From NCBI RefSeq assembly GCF_001056295.1, contig NZ_JVMD01000015.1, positions 62,001 to 126,000 on the forward strand: a stretch of DNA of 64,000 bases, written 5' to 3'. Source of the DNA: Corynebacterium halotolerans (GTDB lineage Bacteria; Actinomycetota; Actinomycetes; Mycobacteriales; Mycobacteriaceae). The translations under genes and the position numbers were made by a program. Below the pieces are notes generated by a model, which was given only the letters and a program-made list of their open reading frames with translations, did not search any database and was not told the origin of the DNA. Shown piece after piece: positions 16,214-22,817 of the stretch (its first letter is position 1; the number at the start of each line of letters is the position of its first letter).

Positions 16214-16683
16214 GATGTCTCCTTGATGAACGCGATCCAGTGGGTCTTGCTCGCACGCCCGGAGCGATGCCCGTACAGGGGCTTCGCGTCGGTCAGTGCC
16301 AGCACCTCGCCAACGGGGATCTGGTCCTCGTTCCACTTGAAGATCAGCGTCCCGCCGGCGCGGAGCACGCGGAAGCACTCAGCGAACCCGGCGGCGAGGT
16401 CATCGCGCCACGTCGGGAAAAGTGCGCCGTACTTCACGCGGGTCCATGAGGTTTCGCCCAAGCGCTTGAGGTGTGGCGGGTCGAAGACGACGTGGAAGAA
16501 CTGCTCGTCGGGGAACGGCAGGTTCCGGAAGTCGGCCTGGATGTCGGGACTGACGGTGACGGTGCGTCCGTCGCAGACCTCCGCGGACTCGACGCGCTCG
16601 TCGACGAACAGCGCTCGGTCGTCGTCCGAGTCGAACCACATCATGCGGCTACCGGCGGTGACGTCGAGGACGGGCGCGGTCAT
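16210..16683 (-). CDS. SAM-dependent methyltransferase, DNA-methylase-like
   Basis: 157 aa from ATG 16683 (overlap with the upstream stop). Starts VLDVTAGSRMMWFD, a form of the SAM-binding motif I (DxxAG). Motif IV is FDPPHL, a DPPx catalytic loop as in amino-group DNA methylases. Then GFAECFRVLRAGGTLIFKWNE, the typical later strand. It lacks a separate target-recognition domain, so the substrate is not clear. Such short phage methyltransferases usually protect phage DNA from restriction. Confidence 0.8.
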   Translation of the reverse strand: MTAPVLDVTAGSRMMWFDSDDDRALFVDERVESAEVCDGRTVTVSPDIQADFRNLPFPDEQFFHVVFDPPHLKRLGETSWTRVKYGALFPTWRDDLAAGFAECFRVLRAGGTLIFKWNEDQIPVGEVLALTDAKPLYGHRSGRASKTHWIAFIKETS

Positions 16684-16901
16684 GTGATCACCTCGAACTG
16701 GGTGTCGGGGGCGCACCCGATCTCCACCAGGCCGCCATGGGCCGTGTTCTTCCCACGGACGAGGAGATCGGACTTGCCCAGCGGGTCGACGCAGTCCACC
16801 GCGAACGCCGGCCCGCCGTTGCGGGACACGGCCATGCCCTTCATGAGGTGCCGGGCCTCGATGAACACCCGCCCGAAAAGGTCCGGCTGAGGCAGGCTCA
16901 T
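16680..16901 (-). CDS. Small phage protein, 73 aa
   Basis: ATG 16901 (ATGA overlap with upstream gene). N-terminal PQPDLFGRVF peptide, then a beta-rich body (GLVEIGCAPDTQFEVIT). The QxxLF-like N-terminal peptide resembles the one in the gene at 16213. Unknown function. Confidence 0.55.
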   Translation of the reverse strand: MSLPQPDLFGRVFIEARHLMKGMAVSRNGGPAFAVDCVDPLGKSDLLVRGKNTAHGGLVEIGCAPDTQFEVIT

Positions 16902-17131
16902 GATTCTTCCTTGGTCGTGATGTCGAGGTGCCGGGCACCGCCGAGTGCCGCGGGGGCCGCGGCGGGGTCGTCCGGGGTAAACGTCGCCTGGATAAACACC
17001 ACGTCTCCGGGGGCGGACGAAGAGAAGCGCTCGACCTCGATGGTCCCGGGGATGCGAGTTCCGTCCTCGAGGAGGAGGGCAGGCCCCAGCGGGTATGGGC
17101 CATAGCCGACAACGGCCTGCTTCCCGGTCAT
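16898..17131 (-). CDS. Phage hypothetical protein, 77 aa
   Basis: Start ATG 17131 overlaps the stop of the upstream membrane peptide (ATGA). Beta-rich (PALLLEDGTRIPGTIEVERF, then GDVVFIQATFTPDD). Not recognised. Confidence 0.55.
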   Translation of the reverse strand: MTGKQAVVGYGPYPLGPALLLEDGTRIPGTIEVERFSSSAPGDVVFIQATFTPDDPAAAPAALGGARHLDITTKEES

Positions 17132-17268
17132 AGCGCGCCCGCCACGATGATGACGACGATCAGGACCAGCAGGACGTACAGGTACGGCAGGCACCCGACC
17201 TCCGGGCCCTCCGGGCGGCGCGGCGGACGATCCGCGGTGTAGTCGTACGGTTCGCGCATCAGCGGCAT
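17128..17268 (-). CDS. Single-pass membrane protein, 46 aa
   Basis: ATG 17268 follows a strong AAGGACTCGTC site. The soluble N-terminus is Pro/Arg-rich (ADRPPRRPEGPEVG), followed by one membrane helix (LPYLYVLLVLIVVIIVAGAL) at the very C-terminus. Its stop overlaps the next start (ATGA). Too small to assign. Similar peptides are common in phage early regions. Confidence 0.6.
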   Translation of the reverse strand: MPLMREPYDYTADRPPRRPEGPEVGCLPYLYVLLVLIVVIIVAGAL

Positions 17269-17354
17269 GACGAGTCCTTTCGGTGGAGGTGGTGGAGGAT
17301 GCGGCCTTCGGCGCGCAGGATCAGGTGGTTGATTCGGCGGAGTCGGCGGATCAC
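17259..17354 (-). CDS. Very small basic peptide, 31 aa
   Basis: GTG 17354 overlaps the stop of the upstream HTH gene (GTGA). The peptide is MIRRLRRINHLILRAEG and continues basic with several His, ending SSCR. It overlaps the start of the next gene by 10 nt. The coupling argues for translation, but the size leaves room for it being only a coupling ORF. Confidence 0.4.
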   Translation of the reverse strand: MIRRLRRINHLILRAEGRILHHLHRKDSSCR

Positions 17355-18058
17355 GCGGCGCACGCCCGCTCGTAGCTCATGGCCGTGCGGGACCGCAGGC
17401 GCTGCAGATTCCCGAGGACCGTCGCCCGGGTCGACAGGCGGGTCTTGCCGGCGGCGCGGAGCCGCTGGATTCGATTCGGGTCCATGCCGGTCGCTTCGCA
17501 CACCGCACGGAGGCCGTGGGTGGCGATGGTGCGGTCGATGGACTCGATGACCGGGGCGGACGGGACGAACGCGTCGCCGTGGAGGTCGGTCGCGGGGTCG
17601 TCGATGTCGTCCCATTCCCACGGCACGGCCCACCCGCGGCGGATGATCTTCGGGTCCGGGGTGGTGACGGGCCGGTCCTTGTGGGATCGCCACACCTCGT
17701 CGATCTTGAGGAACGTGGAGGTCTCCATGCGGGTGAAGCGGGCGTTGGCGATCATCGCGATGTACGACCGGCCGGTGCCGACCTCGTCGGCGATGTGCTG
17801 GTAGCGCATGCCGGCGGCGGCGAGTGCCCGGACGCGTCGGGTGGCGCGCCAGGCGGGTTGGCACGGGGCGCGGTTCATGTCGACGTGCGTCACGGCGTGG
17901 AGGACGGGCCGGGTGACGGTGCCGCGGCGGCGGGCGACGATGAGGGTGCTGGCTGCGAGTCCTGCGGCGCGGCTGATGGCGGTGAGCGGGTATCCGGCGT
18001 CGAGGAGCGGTCGGATGTGGGACTCGGGGAACGGGATCGTGGCGGGCGGGGCGGCCAT
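17351..18058 (-). CDS. Phage helix-turn-helix DNA-binding protein
   Basis: 235 aa from ATG 18058, which overlaps the preceding stop (TGATG). Contains an HTH-like segment near the N-terminus (PLLDAGYPLTAISRAAGLAA) and a second one (LAAAGMRYQHIADEVGTGRS), followed later by a third such pattern (GLRAVCEATGMDPNRIQRLR). Repeated HTH elements of this kind are a known actinophage family, probably a regulator of the early or middle operon. Confidence 0.75.
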   Translation of the reverse strand: MAAPPATIPFPESHIRPLLDAGYPLTAISRAAGLAASTLIVARRRGTVTRPVLHAVTHVDMNRAPCQPAWRATRRVRALAAAGMRYQHIADEVGTGRSYIAMIANARFTRMETSTFLKIDEVWRSHKDRPVTTPDPKIIRRGWAVPWEWDDIDDPATDLHGDAFVPSAPVIESIDRTIATHGLRAVCEATGMDPNRIQRLRAAGKTRLSTRATVLGNLQRLRSRTAMSYERACAA

Positions 18059-18237
18059 CACGCGGTCGCTTCCAGGATGGCGGTGAGGTGCTGGTCGGCT
18101 TGGTGTCCGATCCACAGGGTGATCGTGAGGGTGGTGATGGTGATCAGGGCCCAGGTGAGGTGGGTGCGCCAGCGCGGTCGGGCAGGTGGGTTCATGACGC
18201 CGACGGCGACGGCGAGTGCGGTGATGTCGTGGTCCAT
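18058..18237 (-). CDS. Small membrane protein, 59 aa
   Basis: ATG 18237 has a strong site (AAAGGACCCGCC). One membrane helix after an Arg-containing segment (HLTWALITITTLTITLWIG), then a soluble tail (HQADQHLTAILEATA). Begins a new transcript segment after the structured gap at 18238-18521. Function unknown. Confidence 0.6.
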   Translation of the reverse strand: MDHDITALAVAVGVMNPPARPRWRTHLTWALITITTLTITLWIGHQADQHLTAILEATA

Positions 18238-18281
18238 GGCGGGTCCTTTCGGGTCGAGGGGTGGGTGTTTTGGTGGTGCGC

Positions 18282-18332
18282 AGCCCCGCCGGCCCTTTCA
18301 CGAAAGGGGGAGGGGGCCATTGGGGCGGGGCT
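18282..18332 (-). terminator. Nested hairpin in the 284-bp gap
   Basis: AGCCCCGCC (18282-18290) pairs with 18324-18332. Inside, GGCCC pairs with GGGCC (18314-18318), and CCCTTT-CACG-AAAGGG forms a separate tetraloop hairpin. No T-run follows on the leftward strand. It may end the transcript of the 18522-19226 gene. Confidence 0.4.
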
Positions 18333-18371
18333 TGGCGGTATGTCCAGCCGCTTTGACGCACCGGCTCGGTG

Positions 18372-18460
18372 AGGGGCAGGGGCCCGGTGGGCGCCGGGGT
18401 GGGCCCTGGTTGTCCGGGTGAGAAAGGGAGGATTTCCTATCTGGGAAGTCCCCTGCCCCT
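18372..18460. repeat. 11-bp perfect inverted repeat around a 67-nt spacer
   Basis: AGGGGCAGGGG (18372-18382) and its exact complement (18450-18460) bound a non-coding spacer that itself contains GC-rich pairing segments. Located in the gap between the 18522-19226 gene and the 18058-18237 gene. No ORF covers it convincingly. Could be a structured RNA, a terminator arm or a protein-binding site. Confidence 0.5.
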
Positions 18461-18521
18461 CAGCGCCCCGCTCCGGCCATGACGCCGGTGCCCGCCTGCG
18501 CGGGTGCGGGGCTGCCGCTGG

Positions 18522-19226
18522 TTAGGCGGCGGCGATGGTGTGGCGGTGCCGCAGCGTCCACGCCCGGGCAGCGAGCGCCTCGATGTGGTTGATCAGACCC
18601 GCGCGGATGTCGTCGCCGGTGACCAGCCGCGGGGTGCACAGCTCGGTGAACGCCGGCGGCTGGCCGATGGCGGCGAGCTCGTCGTCGAGGTGGGCGGCGA
18701 GGTGGAGGGCGTCGTACAGGATCACTCCGGCCCACAGGCCGTCGATCCAGGCGCCAGTGGTGCTGCGCTTGGTGAGGTCGCGGACGGTGGAGTTCCAGCG
18801 GACGAAGCCGGGGTTGCGGCCGGAGCAGGCGGGGTCCGCGGTCCACGGCATGACGACTTCGGGGGTGCCGTCGAGGTAGGTGTCGAGGATCTGGGCGAGC
18901 ATCTCGGCGGGGATGGTGAGGTCCATGCTCACGTCGGATTCGTCGACGCCGTGGGGGATCGCGCCCTGGGTGATGTCGGACAGGGCGATGGTGGGGTCGG
19001 TGCCCGGGGTCCAGTCGGTGTGGTCGGTGGCGGTGTACTCGACGGGGTCGTTGCGGTAGGAGGTGCCGACGCCGTCGGAGTAGGCGGTGAGGGTGGTGCC
19101 GCCGTTGATTTCGATGTCGACGATGATCGTCGGCTCGGTGGTGGTGTGGATGGTGATCTGGCCGACGCAGGGGCAGGACGAGGTTTCGTAGAGGGCGTCG
19201 GTGATGAGGTCGCGGAGGGTGAGCAT
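18522..19226 (-). CDS. Phage hypothetical protein, 234 aa
   Basis: ATG 19226 follows GAAAGGGACCCCCG. Long-lived beta/alpha pattern with SSCPCVGQITIHTTTEPT near the N-terminus (two Cys spaced by one), then an acidic middle. The C-terminal half is helical (FTELCTPRLVTGDDIRAGLI). Not recognised. Transcribed from a promoter that carries a copy of the phage operator (19318-19335), so probably repressor-controlled early expression. Confidence 0.6.
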   Translation of the reverse strand: MLTLRDLITDALYETSSCPCVGQITIHTTTEPTIIVDIEINGGTTLTAYSDGVGTSYRNDPVEYTATDHTDWTPGTDPTIALSDITQGAIPHGVDESDVSMDLTIPAEMLAQILDTYLDGTPEVVMPWTADPACSGRNPGFVRWNSTVRDLTKRSTTGAWIDGLWAGVILYDALHLAAHLDDELAAIGQPPAFTELCTPRLVTGDDIRAGLINHIEALAARAWTLRHRHTIAAA

Positions 19227-19255
19227 CGGGGGTCCCTTTCGGTGGGGTGTGCGTG

Positions 19256-19267
19256 ATTGTGCGTAAT
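19256..19267 (-). promoter_or_regulatory. ATTGTGCGTAAT motif, copy A
   Basis: 12-bp motif repeated exactly at 20229-20240. It contains the half-site GCGTAATT/A of the larger operator. It lies 30 bp upstream of the start at 19226 and could be an extra repressor or Cro site. Confidence 0.45.
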
Positions 19268-19313
19268 GGGTGGGCGCTTGATTCGTGGTGGCGTGGTCGC
19301 TTGCCTGCCCACG

Positions 19314-19335
19314 AGAATACGCGCAATTACGCGTA
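19314..19335 (-). promoter_or_regulatory. Operator-like near-palindrome with -10 box (copy 2)
   Basis: TACGCGCAATTACGCGTA (19318-19335) is identical over 18 bp to the operator in the immunity region (24258-24275) and is palindromic except for one pair. Leftward, it is followed by TATTCT (19319-19314), a good -10, so a bound repressor would block RNA polymerase. Confidence 0.7.
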
Positions 19336-19701
19336 ATGCGAATGTGGGGGTAATCCCTGGGGGGGATTCCGGGACCTCGCCAACGCATCACGCTCCGCCA
19401 CCACCCGCCGCGCCATCGCCTCCGCATCCACCGCCCGACGCTCGCACCCCACCGCCCGCGACCGCTCCTCCGCAAATGCCCGCATCACCCGCACCACCGG
19501 CCGCGCCCGCACCCGCTTCACATGCCGCGGCGTACACCCCAACGCCCGCGCAATCTCCGCGACCGTCCGCCGCCGCGCACTGAGTTCCGCCACCACCCAG
19601 TTGGTGTCCTCCGTCGACAAATCCGCAATCCGCCGCCGGCCCTGCAGCACCTGCTCGGTCACCACTGGATCCGGCTCCCACCAGCACTCCGCATCACTCA
19701 C
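19327..19701 (-). CDS. Phage helix-turn-helix protein, 124 aa
   Basis: Start GTG 19701 overlaps the preceding stop by 8 nt; an upstream ATG (19722) is an alternative. HTH at about residues 45-65 (RTVAEIARALGCTPRHVKRV), followed by an Arg/Ala/Glu-rich coiled-coil-like C-terminus (AVDAEAMARRVVAERDALARS). Coupled to the gene upstream, which is also an HTH protein. Its 3' end runs into the operator at 19318-19335. Probably a regulator, target unknown. Confidence 0.65.
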   Translation of the reverse strand: MSDAECWWEPDPVVTEQVLQGRRRIADLSTEDTNWVVAELSARRRTVAEIARALGCTPRHVKRVRARPVVRVMRAFAEERSRAVGCERRAVDAEAMARRVVAERDALARSRNPPQGLPPHSHYA

Positions 19702-20143
19702 CGCCGACCACCTCGTCCCCATGCTTCGACACCGCATCGGCCACCGCCATGATCCGCGCGACCGTCGCATCCAGGTCCACGTCAACGCCGGTGACCTCCA
19801 CCTGCTGCGGCGCATCCAGGCCAAGCATCTTCGCCCGCCGGTCGATGACCTTCAGCGCCCGGTCAATCGCCGACAGGTCACCGCGCACGGCGTCGTCCCA
19901 GCAGGCGTTTTGCAGCTTGTCGAGGCGCGCGATCTCCTGCTTCCGCAGCTCGTCGGCGCTCGCTTTCGGGATGTCCGACAGGCACCTGCGGATGTCCTCG
20001 TGCGTCGTGGAGATCGACACGCCGTGCGCTTCGGCGATCTCTGCGAGCGTCGCGCCGGCGATGCGTAGGTCGAGTGCGCGTTTGCGGCGTTCGGCGAGGG
20101 CTTTCTTCTCGGGTGGGGTCAGGGGGCCTTTGGGGCGTGCCAT
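19694..20143 (-). CDS. HTH protein, possibly terminase-small-subunit-like
   Basis: 149 aa from ATG 20143 (GGAATCCTG upstream). A Lys/Arg-rich N-terminus is followed by an HTH (ATLAEIAEAHGVSISTTHED) and a helical region with ARLDKLQNACWDDAVRGDLS and IDRRAKMLGLD. The pattern HTH plus RAKMLGLDAP is often seen in proteins annotated as small terminase subunits or phage DNA-binding proteins. It is far from the large subunit here, so regulatory use is equally likely. Confidence 0.65.
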   Translation of the reverse strand: MARPKGPLTPPEKKALAERRKRALDLRIAGATLAEIAEAHGVSISTTHEDIRRCLSDIPKASADELRKQEIARLDKLQNACWDDAVRGDLSAIDRALKVIDRRAKMLGLDAPQQVEVTGVDVDLDATVARIMAVADAVSKHGDEVVGGE

Positions 20144-20228
20144 CAGGATTCCTTTCGGGTGTTGGTGGGCTGATCATCGCCGGGGCGGGTGGCCTTTCGG
20201 CGGGTTTGTGTTCGGTGCGCTGTGCGCC

Positions 20229-20240
20229 ATTGTGCGTAAT
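20229..20240 (-). promoter_or_regulatory. ATTGTGCGTAAT motif, copy B
   Basis: Exact copy of the 12-mer at 19256-19267, placed 86 bp upstream of the start at 20143 in the 106-bp gap before that gene. Leftward it reads ATTACGCACAAT, where CACAAT could also serve as a -10. Probable control site of the 20143 transcript. Confidence 0.45.
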
Positions 20241-20249
20241 TGTGGGGGT

Positions 20250-20675
20250 TTAGGGGTGGTCGGGTGGCGGGGTGTGGGTGTTCGGGCGCGAGAGGCCCCG
20301 AATTTTGAGTTTTAGGGCCATGCGCGAGTTGTTGGGGCCGGGGGCTTCGCGGGATGGGGGGTCGATGGTGGGAATGGTTTCGGTGACGTACTCCGGGGTG
20401 TCGTCGGCGACGAGGCCGGCGTCGACGAGACCGTCGACGACGGCTTTCTGCGTTGGCATGAGGTTCGAGGCGTCGCGGCGCCGTCGGTCGCGCGGGGTGT
20501 AGTGCAGTTCGATCGTGACGTGCTCGACGCCCTGGGGGAGTTTCGCGGCGCGGGCCAGCAGCATCGCGGTGCGGCGGACGTCGGCGGTAGTGCGGGCCTT
20601 GGCGGCCCAGTGGAGGCGTTGGTTCGCGGTGAGCGGCGGGGTGGCGTAGGGCAGCCACAGGGTGTGCCAGGTCAT
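20250..20675 (-). CDS. rusA: RusA-like Holliday-junction resolvase
   Basis: 141 aa from ATG 20675, overlapping the replication-protein stop. Opening strand PYATPPLTANQRLHWAAKAR matches the RusA family start. The conserved acidic metal site appears as RRRDASNLMPTQKAVVDGL followed by VADDTPEYV. Resolves four-way junctions formed during phage recombination, consistent with RecT and exonuclease upstream. Confidence 0.88.
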   Translation of the reverse strand: MTWHTLWLPYATPPLTANQRLHWAAKARTTADVRRTAMLLARAAKLPQGVEHVTIELHYTPRDRRRRDASNLMPTQKAVVDGLVDAGLVADDTPEYVTETIPTIDPPSREAPGPNNSRMALKLKIRGLSRPNTHTPPPDHP

Positions 20676-21712
20676 GCGGAGGTCCTTTGCTGGGCGAGTC
20701 GGGCCCGGAGTTCGCGGGCTTGGGCGGCGGCTTTGGCGGCACGGTCACGGCGCTCCGCTTCGGCGGCGGCCTCGGCCTCCGCGCGCTGGTGGGCGTCGAG
20801 GATGATCTCGGCGTTGGCGTCCTCGTCGTGGGTGCAGGCGAGGGACGGGGCGAGGGGTGCTCCGTTGTCGCCGACGATCTGCCCGGTGTCGTCGCACAGG
20901 GAGCAGGCGGCGATCGTCTGCCGGCGGGTAGCTGCTGCCGACCGACGTTCGGCGTCGCGGTCGTCTTGGGCGGCTTCGGCTGCTTCGCGGGCGGTGGCGC
21001 ATCCACCGCATGGCGGTGGGTACTCGTCCGTGGCGTGCTTGTGGCAGCGGGCCAACCCGGGGTTGTCGATCCATGCCTCCGGGATGACGGGTTTTGGGGG
21101 AGGGGGGTTGTTGTCCTCGCGCGCGGTAGTACCTTCCCTGACCTCCGTAACCCCCTCCTGTTCCCTGTTCCCTGTTCCTATGTTCCCTGTTCCAGGGCCG
21201 GAACTCTGCGGTGCTTCCGACGACTTCCGCCGGGTAGCGTCGGAATTTCCTACGATTTCCGCCGGACGCTGGGGGGCTTCGGAAAACCCCTGGTAGATCA
21301 CCGAATCTGGATCGTCGGACCGAGGGTGGCGCTCCTTCGCTGTGCGCTCGGCGCGCTGGTGCTTCGACCACGTAGGAATTTCATAGAACTTCCGCCCACG
21401 GTGCTCGAAAACCACGATTCCGAAGCCTCCTACGACTTCCGCCAGCAGCCCCATGAACTTCCGCCGCTCACCGTCGGAATTTCCTACGATTTCCGCCGGA
21501 GCCTCTTCCGCCGGGTGATCGAGAGCCCAATCGAGCCACGGATCATCCTCCGGGAAGGCGAACGCACGCAGCTGCATCGCGTTGAGCTCACCCCGGCCGT
21601 GGTCGTCCGCCCAGGACCACATTGCGATGTAGAGAAGCCGCGCGGCGTGGGAGACGTGGGCCGTGTCGGGGCTGGTGAAGAACTCGGGTTTGATCGTCCT
21701 GATTCGGGCCAT
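20672..21712 (-). CDS. Phage replication initiator / replisome-organiser protein
   Basis: 346 aa from ATG 21712 (MARIRTIKPEFFTS, a hallmark start of phage replication proteins with a winged-helix N-terminus). Residues about 1-120 are the DNA-binding part. The middle (about 130-200) is low-complexity and encoded by iteron-like DNA repeats. The C-terminal half has CGGCATAREA and CSLCDDTGQI, possible zinc ligands, then a Glu/Ala/Arg coiled coil. Likely binds the phage origin, which may lie inside this gene, and recruits host helicase. Confidence 0.8.
   Translation of the reverse strand: MARIRTIKPEFFTSPDTAHVSHAARLLYIAMWSWADDHGRGELNAMQLRAFAFPEDDPWLDWALDHPAEEAPAEIVGNSDGERRKFMGLLAEVVGGFGIVVFEHRGRKFYEIPTWSKHQRAERTAKERHPRSDDPDSVIYQGFSEAPQRPAEIVGNSDATRRKSSEAPQSSGPGTGNIGTGNREQEGVTEVREGTTAREDNNPPPPKPVIPEAWIDNPGLARCHKHATDEYPPPCGGCATAREAAEAAQDDRDAERRSAAATRRQTIAACSLCDDTGQIVGDNGAPLAPSLACTHDEDANAEIILDAHQRAEAEAAAEAERRDRAAKAAAQARELRARLAQQRTSA
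21209..21513. repeat. Iteron-like repeats inside the replication gene (candidate phage origin)
   Basis: A 29-bp perfect direct repeat at 21238-21266 and 21472-21500 (contains GGAATTTCCTACGATTTCCG). Degenerate copies with the same GGAATTTC-N-AYTTCCGCC layout occur at about 21376-21397, 21428-21440 and 21452-21464. The core TTCCGCC recurs seven times in about 290 bp. In the protein the perfect pair encodes PAEIVGNSD twice. Repeats of this type in the initiator gene parallel the lambda O-gene origin. Confidence 0.65.
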
Positions 21713-21715
21713 GGT

Positions 21716-21991
21716 CTAGGTGTCCTGTCGGTGTTGGTGGGCGATGGAGTGGAGCCGGCGGGTGTCCTCGGGACGCTGCCGCCCGGCGGCGGTACCGGGC
21801 CAGAGGCACACTCCGGCGCGGATGACGTAGGCGTCCCCGGCGTCGGCGGCGTCGGTGGCGCAGTCGGCGATGACGGGGCATCCGCGGCAGACGAGGCGGC
21901 AGGCGGTTTCGGCGTCGCCGCGGGTGCGGTAGGTGTCCAGGTCGAAGGGGCGGGGGTCACCACCGCACCTGGCGCGGGCAGCCCACGTCAT
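21716..21991 (-). CDS. WhiB-family iron-sulfur regulator (phage-encoded)
   Basis: 91 aa from ATG 21991. Four Cys in the WhiB spacing: Cys9, then CRLVCRGCPVIADC (C-x2-C-x5-C), the [4Fe-4S] ligands. Followed by a GVCLWPG turn replacing the usual GVWGG, and an Arg-rich end. WhiB proteins bind the sigma factor SigA and tune transcription. Phage versions (for example WhiBTM4) are known to disturb host WhiB function and cell division. Located between recT and the replication gene. Confidence 0.85.
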   Translation of the reverse strand: MTWAARARCGGDPRPFDLDTYRTRGDAETACRLVCRGCPVIADCATDAADAGDAYVIRAGVCLWPGTAAGRQRPEDTRRLHSIAHQHRQDT

Positions 21992-22800
21992 CAGACGAGC
22001 TCGCCGTCCATGACCTCCCCGTCCTCGGTGGGCGGGGCCTCGTCCTTCGGGGTGGAGAGCAGTTCGGCGATGCCCGTGATGTCGTCGAGCATGTCCGTGT
22101 ACCCGGCGGCGCGAGCCTCGCGCCAGATAGCCCGGGTGCGGTCGACGGTCAGCGAGTCGATGTCGGCGAGTTCATCGGCGATCTCCTCGCGGCTCCGCGG
22201 TGTGCTGTCGCCCGAGACGGGCTGCTGCTTCGGGTGCGGGCGCGTCGCCTCGGCGCGCACCGGGGACGGTTCCGCGAAGTCCATCACCTCGTCCGGGGTG
22301 TAGGCGACGCCGCCCATCACCTCGTAGCACGCCTCGCGTACGCACTCGGACAGGGCACGATTCTTGAGCATCAGCTCGGGGTTCTTCTTCCAGTGGCCCT
22401 TACCCCACAGGCCGTGGTCCTCGGCCTTCTTCCGATCCCACTCCGCGACATGCTCGAAGTCGGGATCGTCGTGGCGGAGGATGACCGCCCGGGCGGTGCC
22501 GGTGTCCTTGTCGAAGGACTCGCGGAGGCGGTGTCCGGCCTGGCGGACCCGGGAGCGCATGAACTTCGCGGAGAACGAGGGCTTGCCGCCGATGACGGAC
22601 ATCTCCGACATCACAGTCCACACCGACTCCTCGAGTTCAGTGGCGATCTCGCGGGCGATGAAGACGTTGGCGGGCTTGCCGCGGAAGCTGTCGGGGGCGA
22701 GGCCGGCGGCGGAGACCGCTTCGCAGTAGCGCATGGCCTCGTCGATGGTGGCGATCTGCAGGCCGGTTTCGCGGTGGGCGGGGAGGTTGGAGGTGGTCAT
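21991..22800 (-). CDS. recT: RecT-like single-strand annealing protein
   Basis: 269 aa from ATG 22800. Conserved RecT core: EAMRYCEAVSAAGLAPDSF, then KPANVFIAREIATELEESVW, GGKPSFSAKFMRSRVRQAGH and KNPELMLKNRALSECVREA. The C-terminus is acidic (DEAPPTEDGEVMDGELV). It anneals complementary single strands during phage recombination. It lies directly downstream of the YqaJ-like exonuclease, its usual partner. Confidence 0.92.
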   Translation of the reverse strand: MTTSNLPAHRETGLQIATIDEAMRYCEAVSAAGLAPDSFRGKPANVFIAREIATELEESVWTVMSEMSVIGGKPSFSAKFMRSRVRQAGHRLRESFDKDTGTARAVILRHDDPDFEHVAEWDRKKAEDHGLWGKGHWKKNPELMLKNRALSECVREACYEVMGGVAYTPDEVMDFAEPSPVRAEATRPHPKQQPVSGDSTPRSREEIADELADIDSLTVDRTRAIWREARAAGYTDMLDDITGIAELLSTPKDEAPPTEDGEVMDGELV

Positions 22801-22817
22801 GATGTGGTCCTTTCGGG

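Noticed and set aside
20687..22303. 538-codon + strand frame across the replication, WhiB and recT genes
   Set aside because: Antisense to three recognised genes, with no motif.
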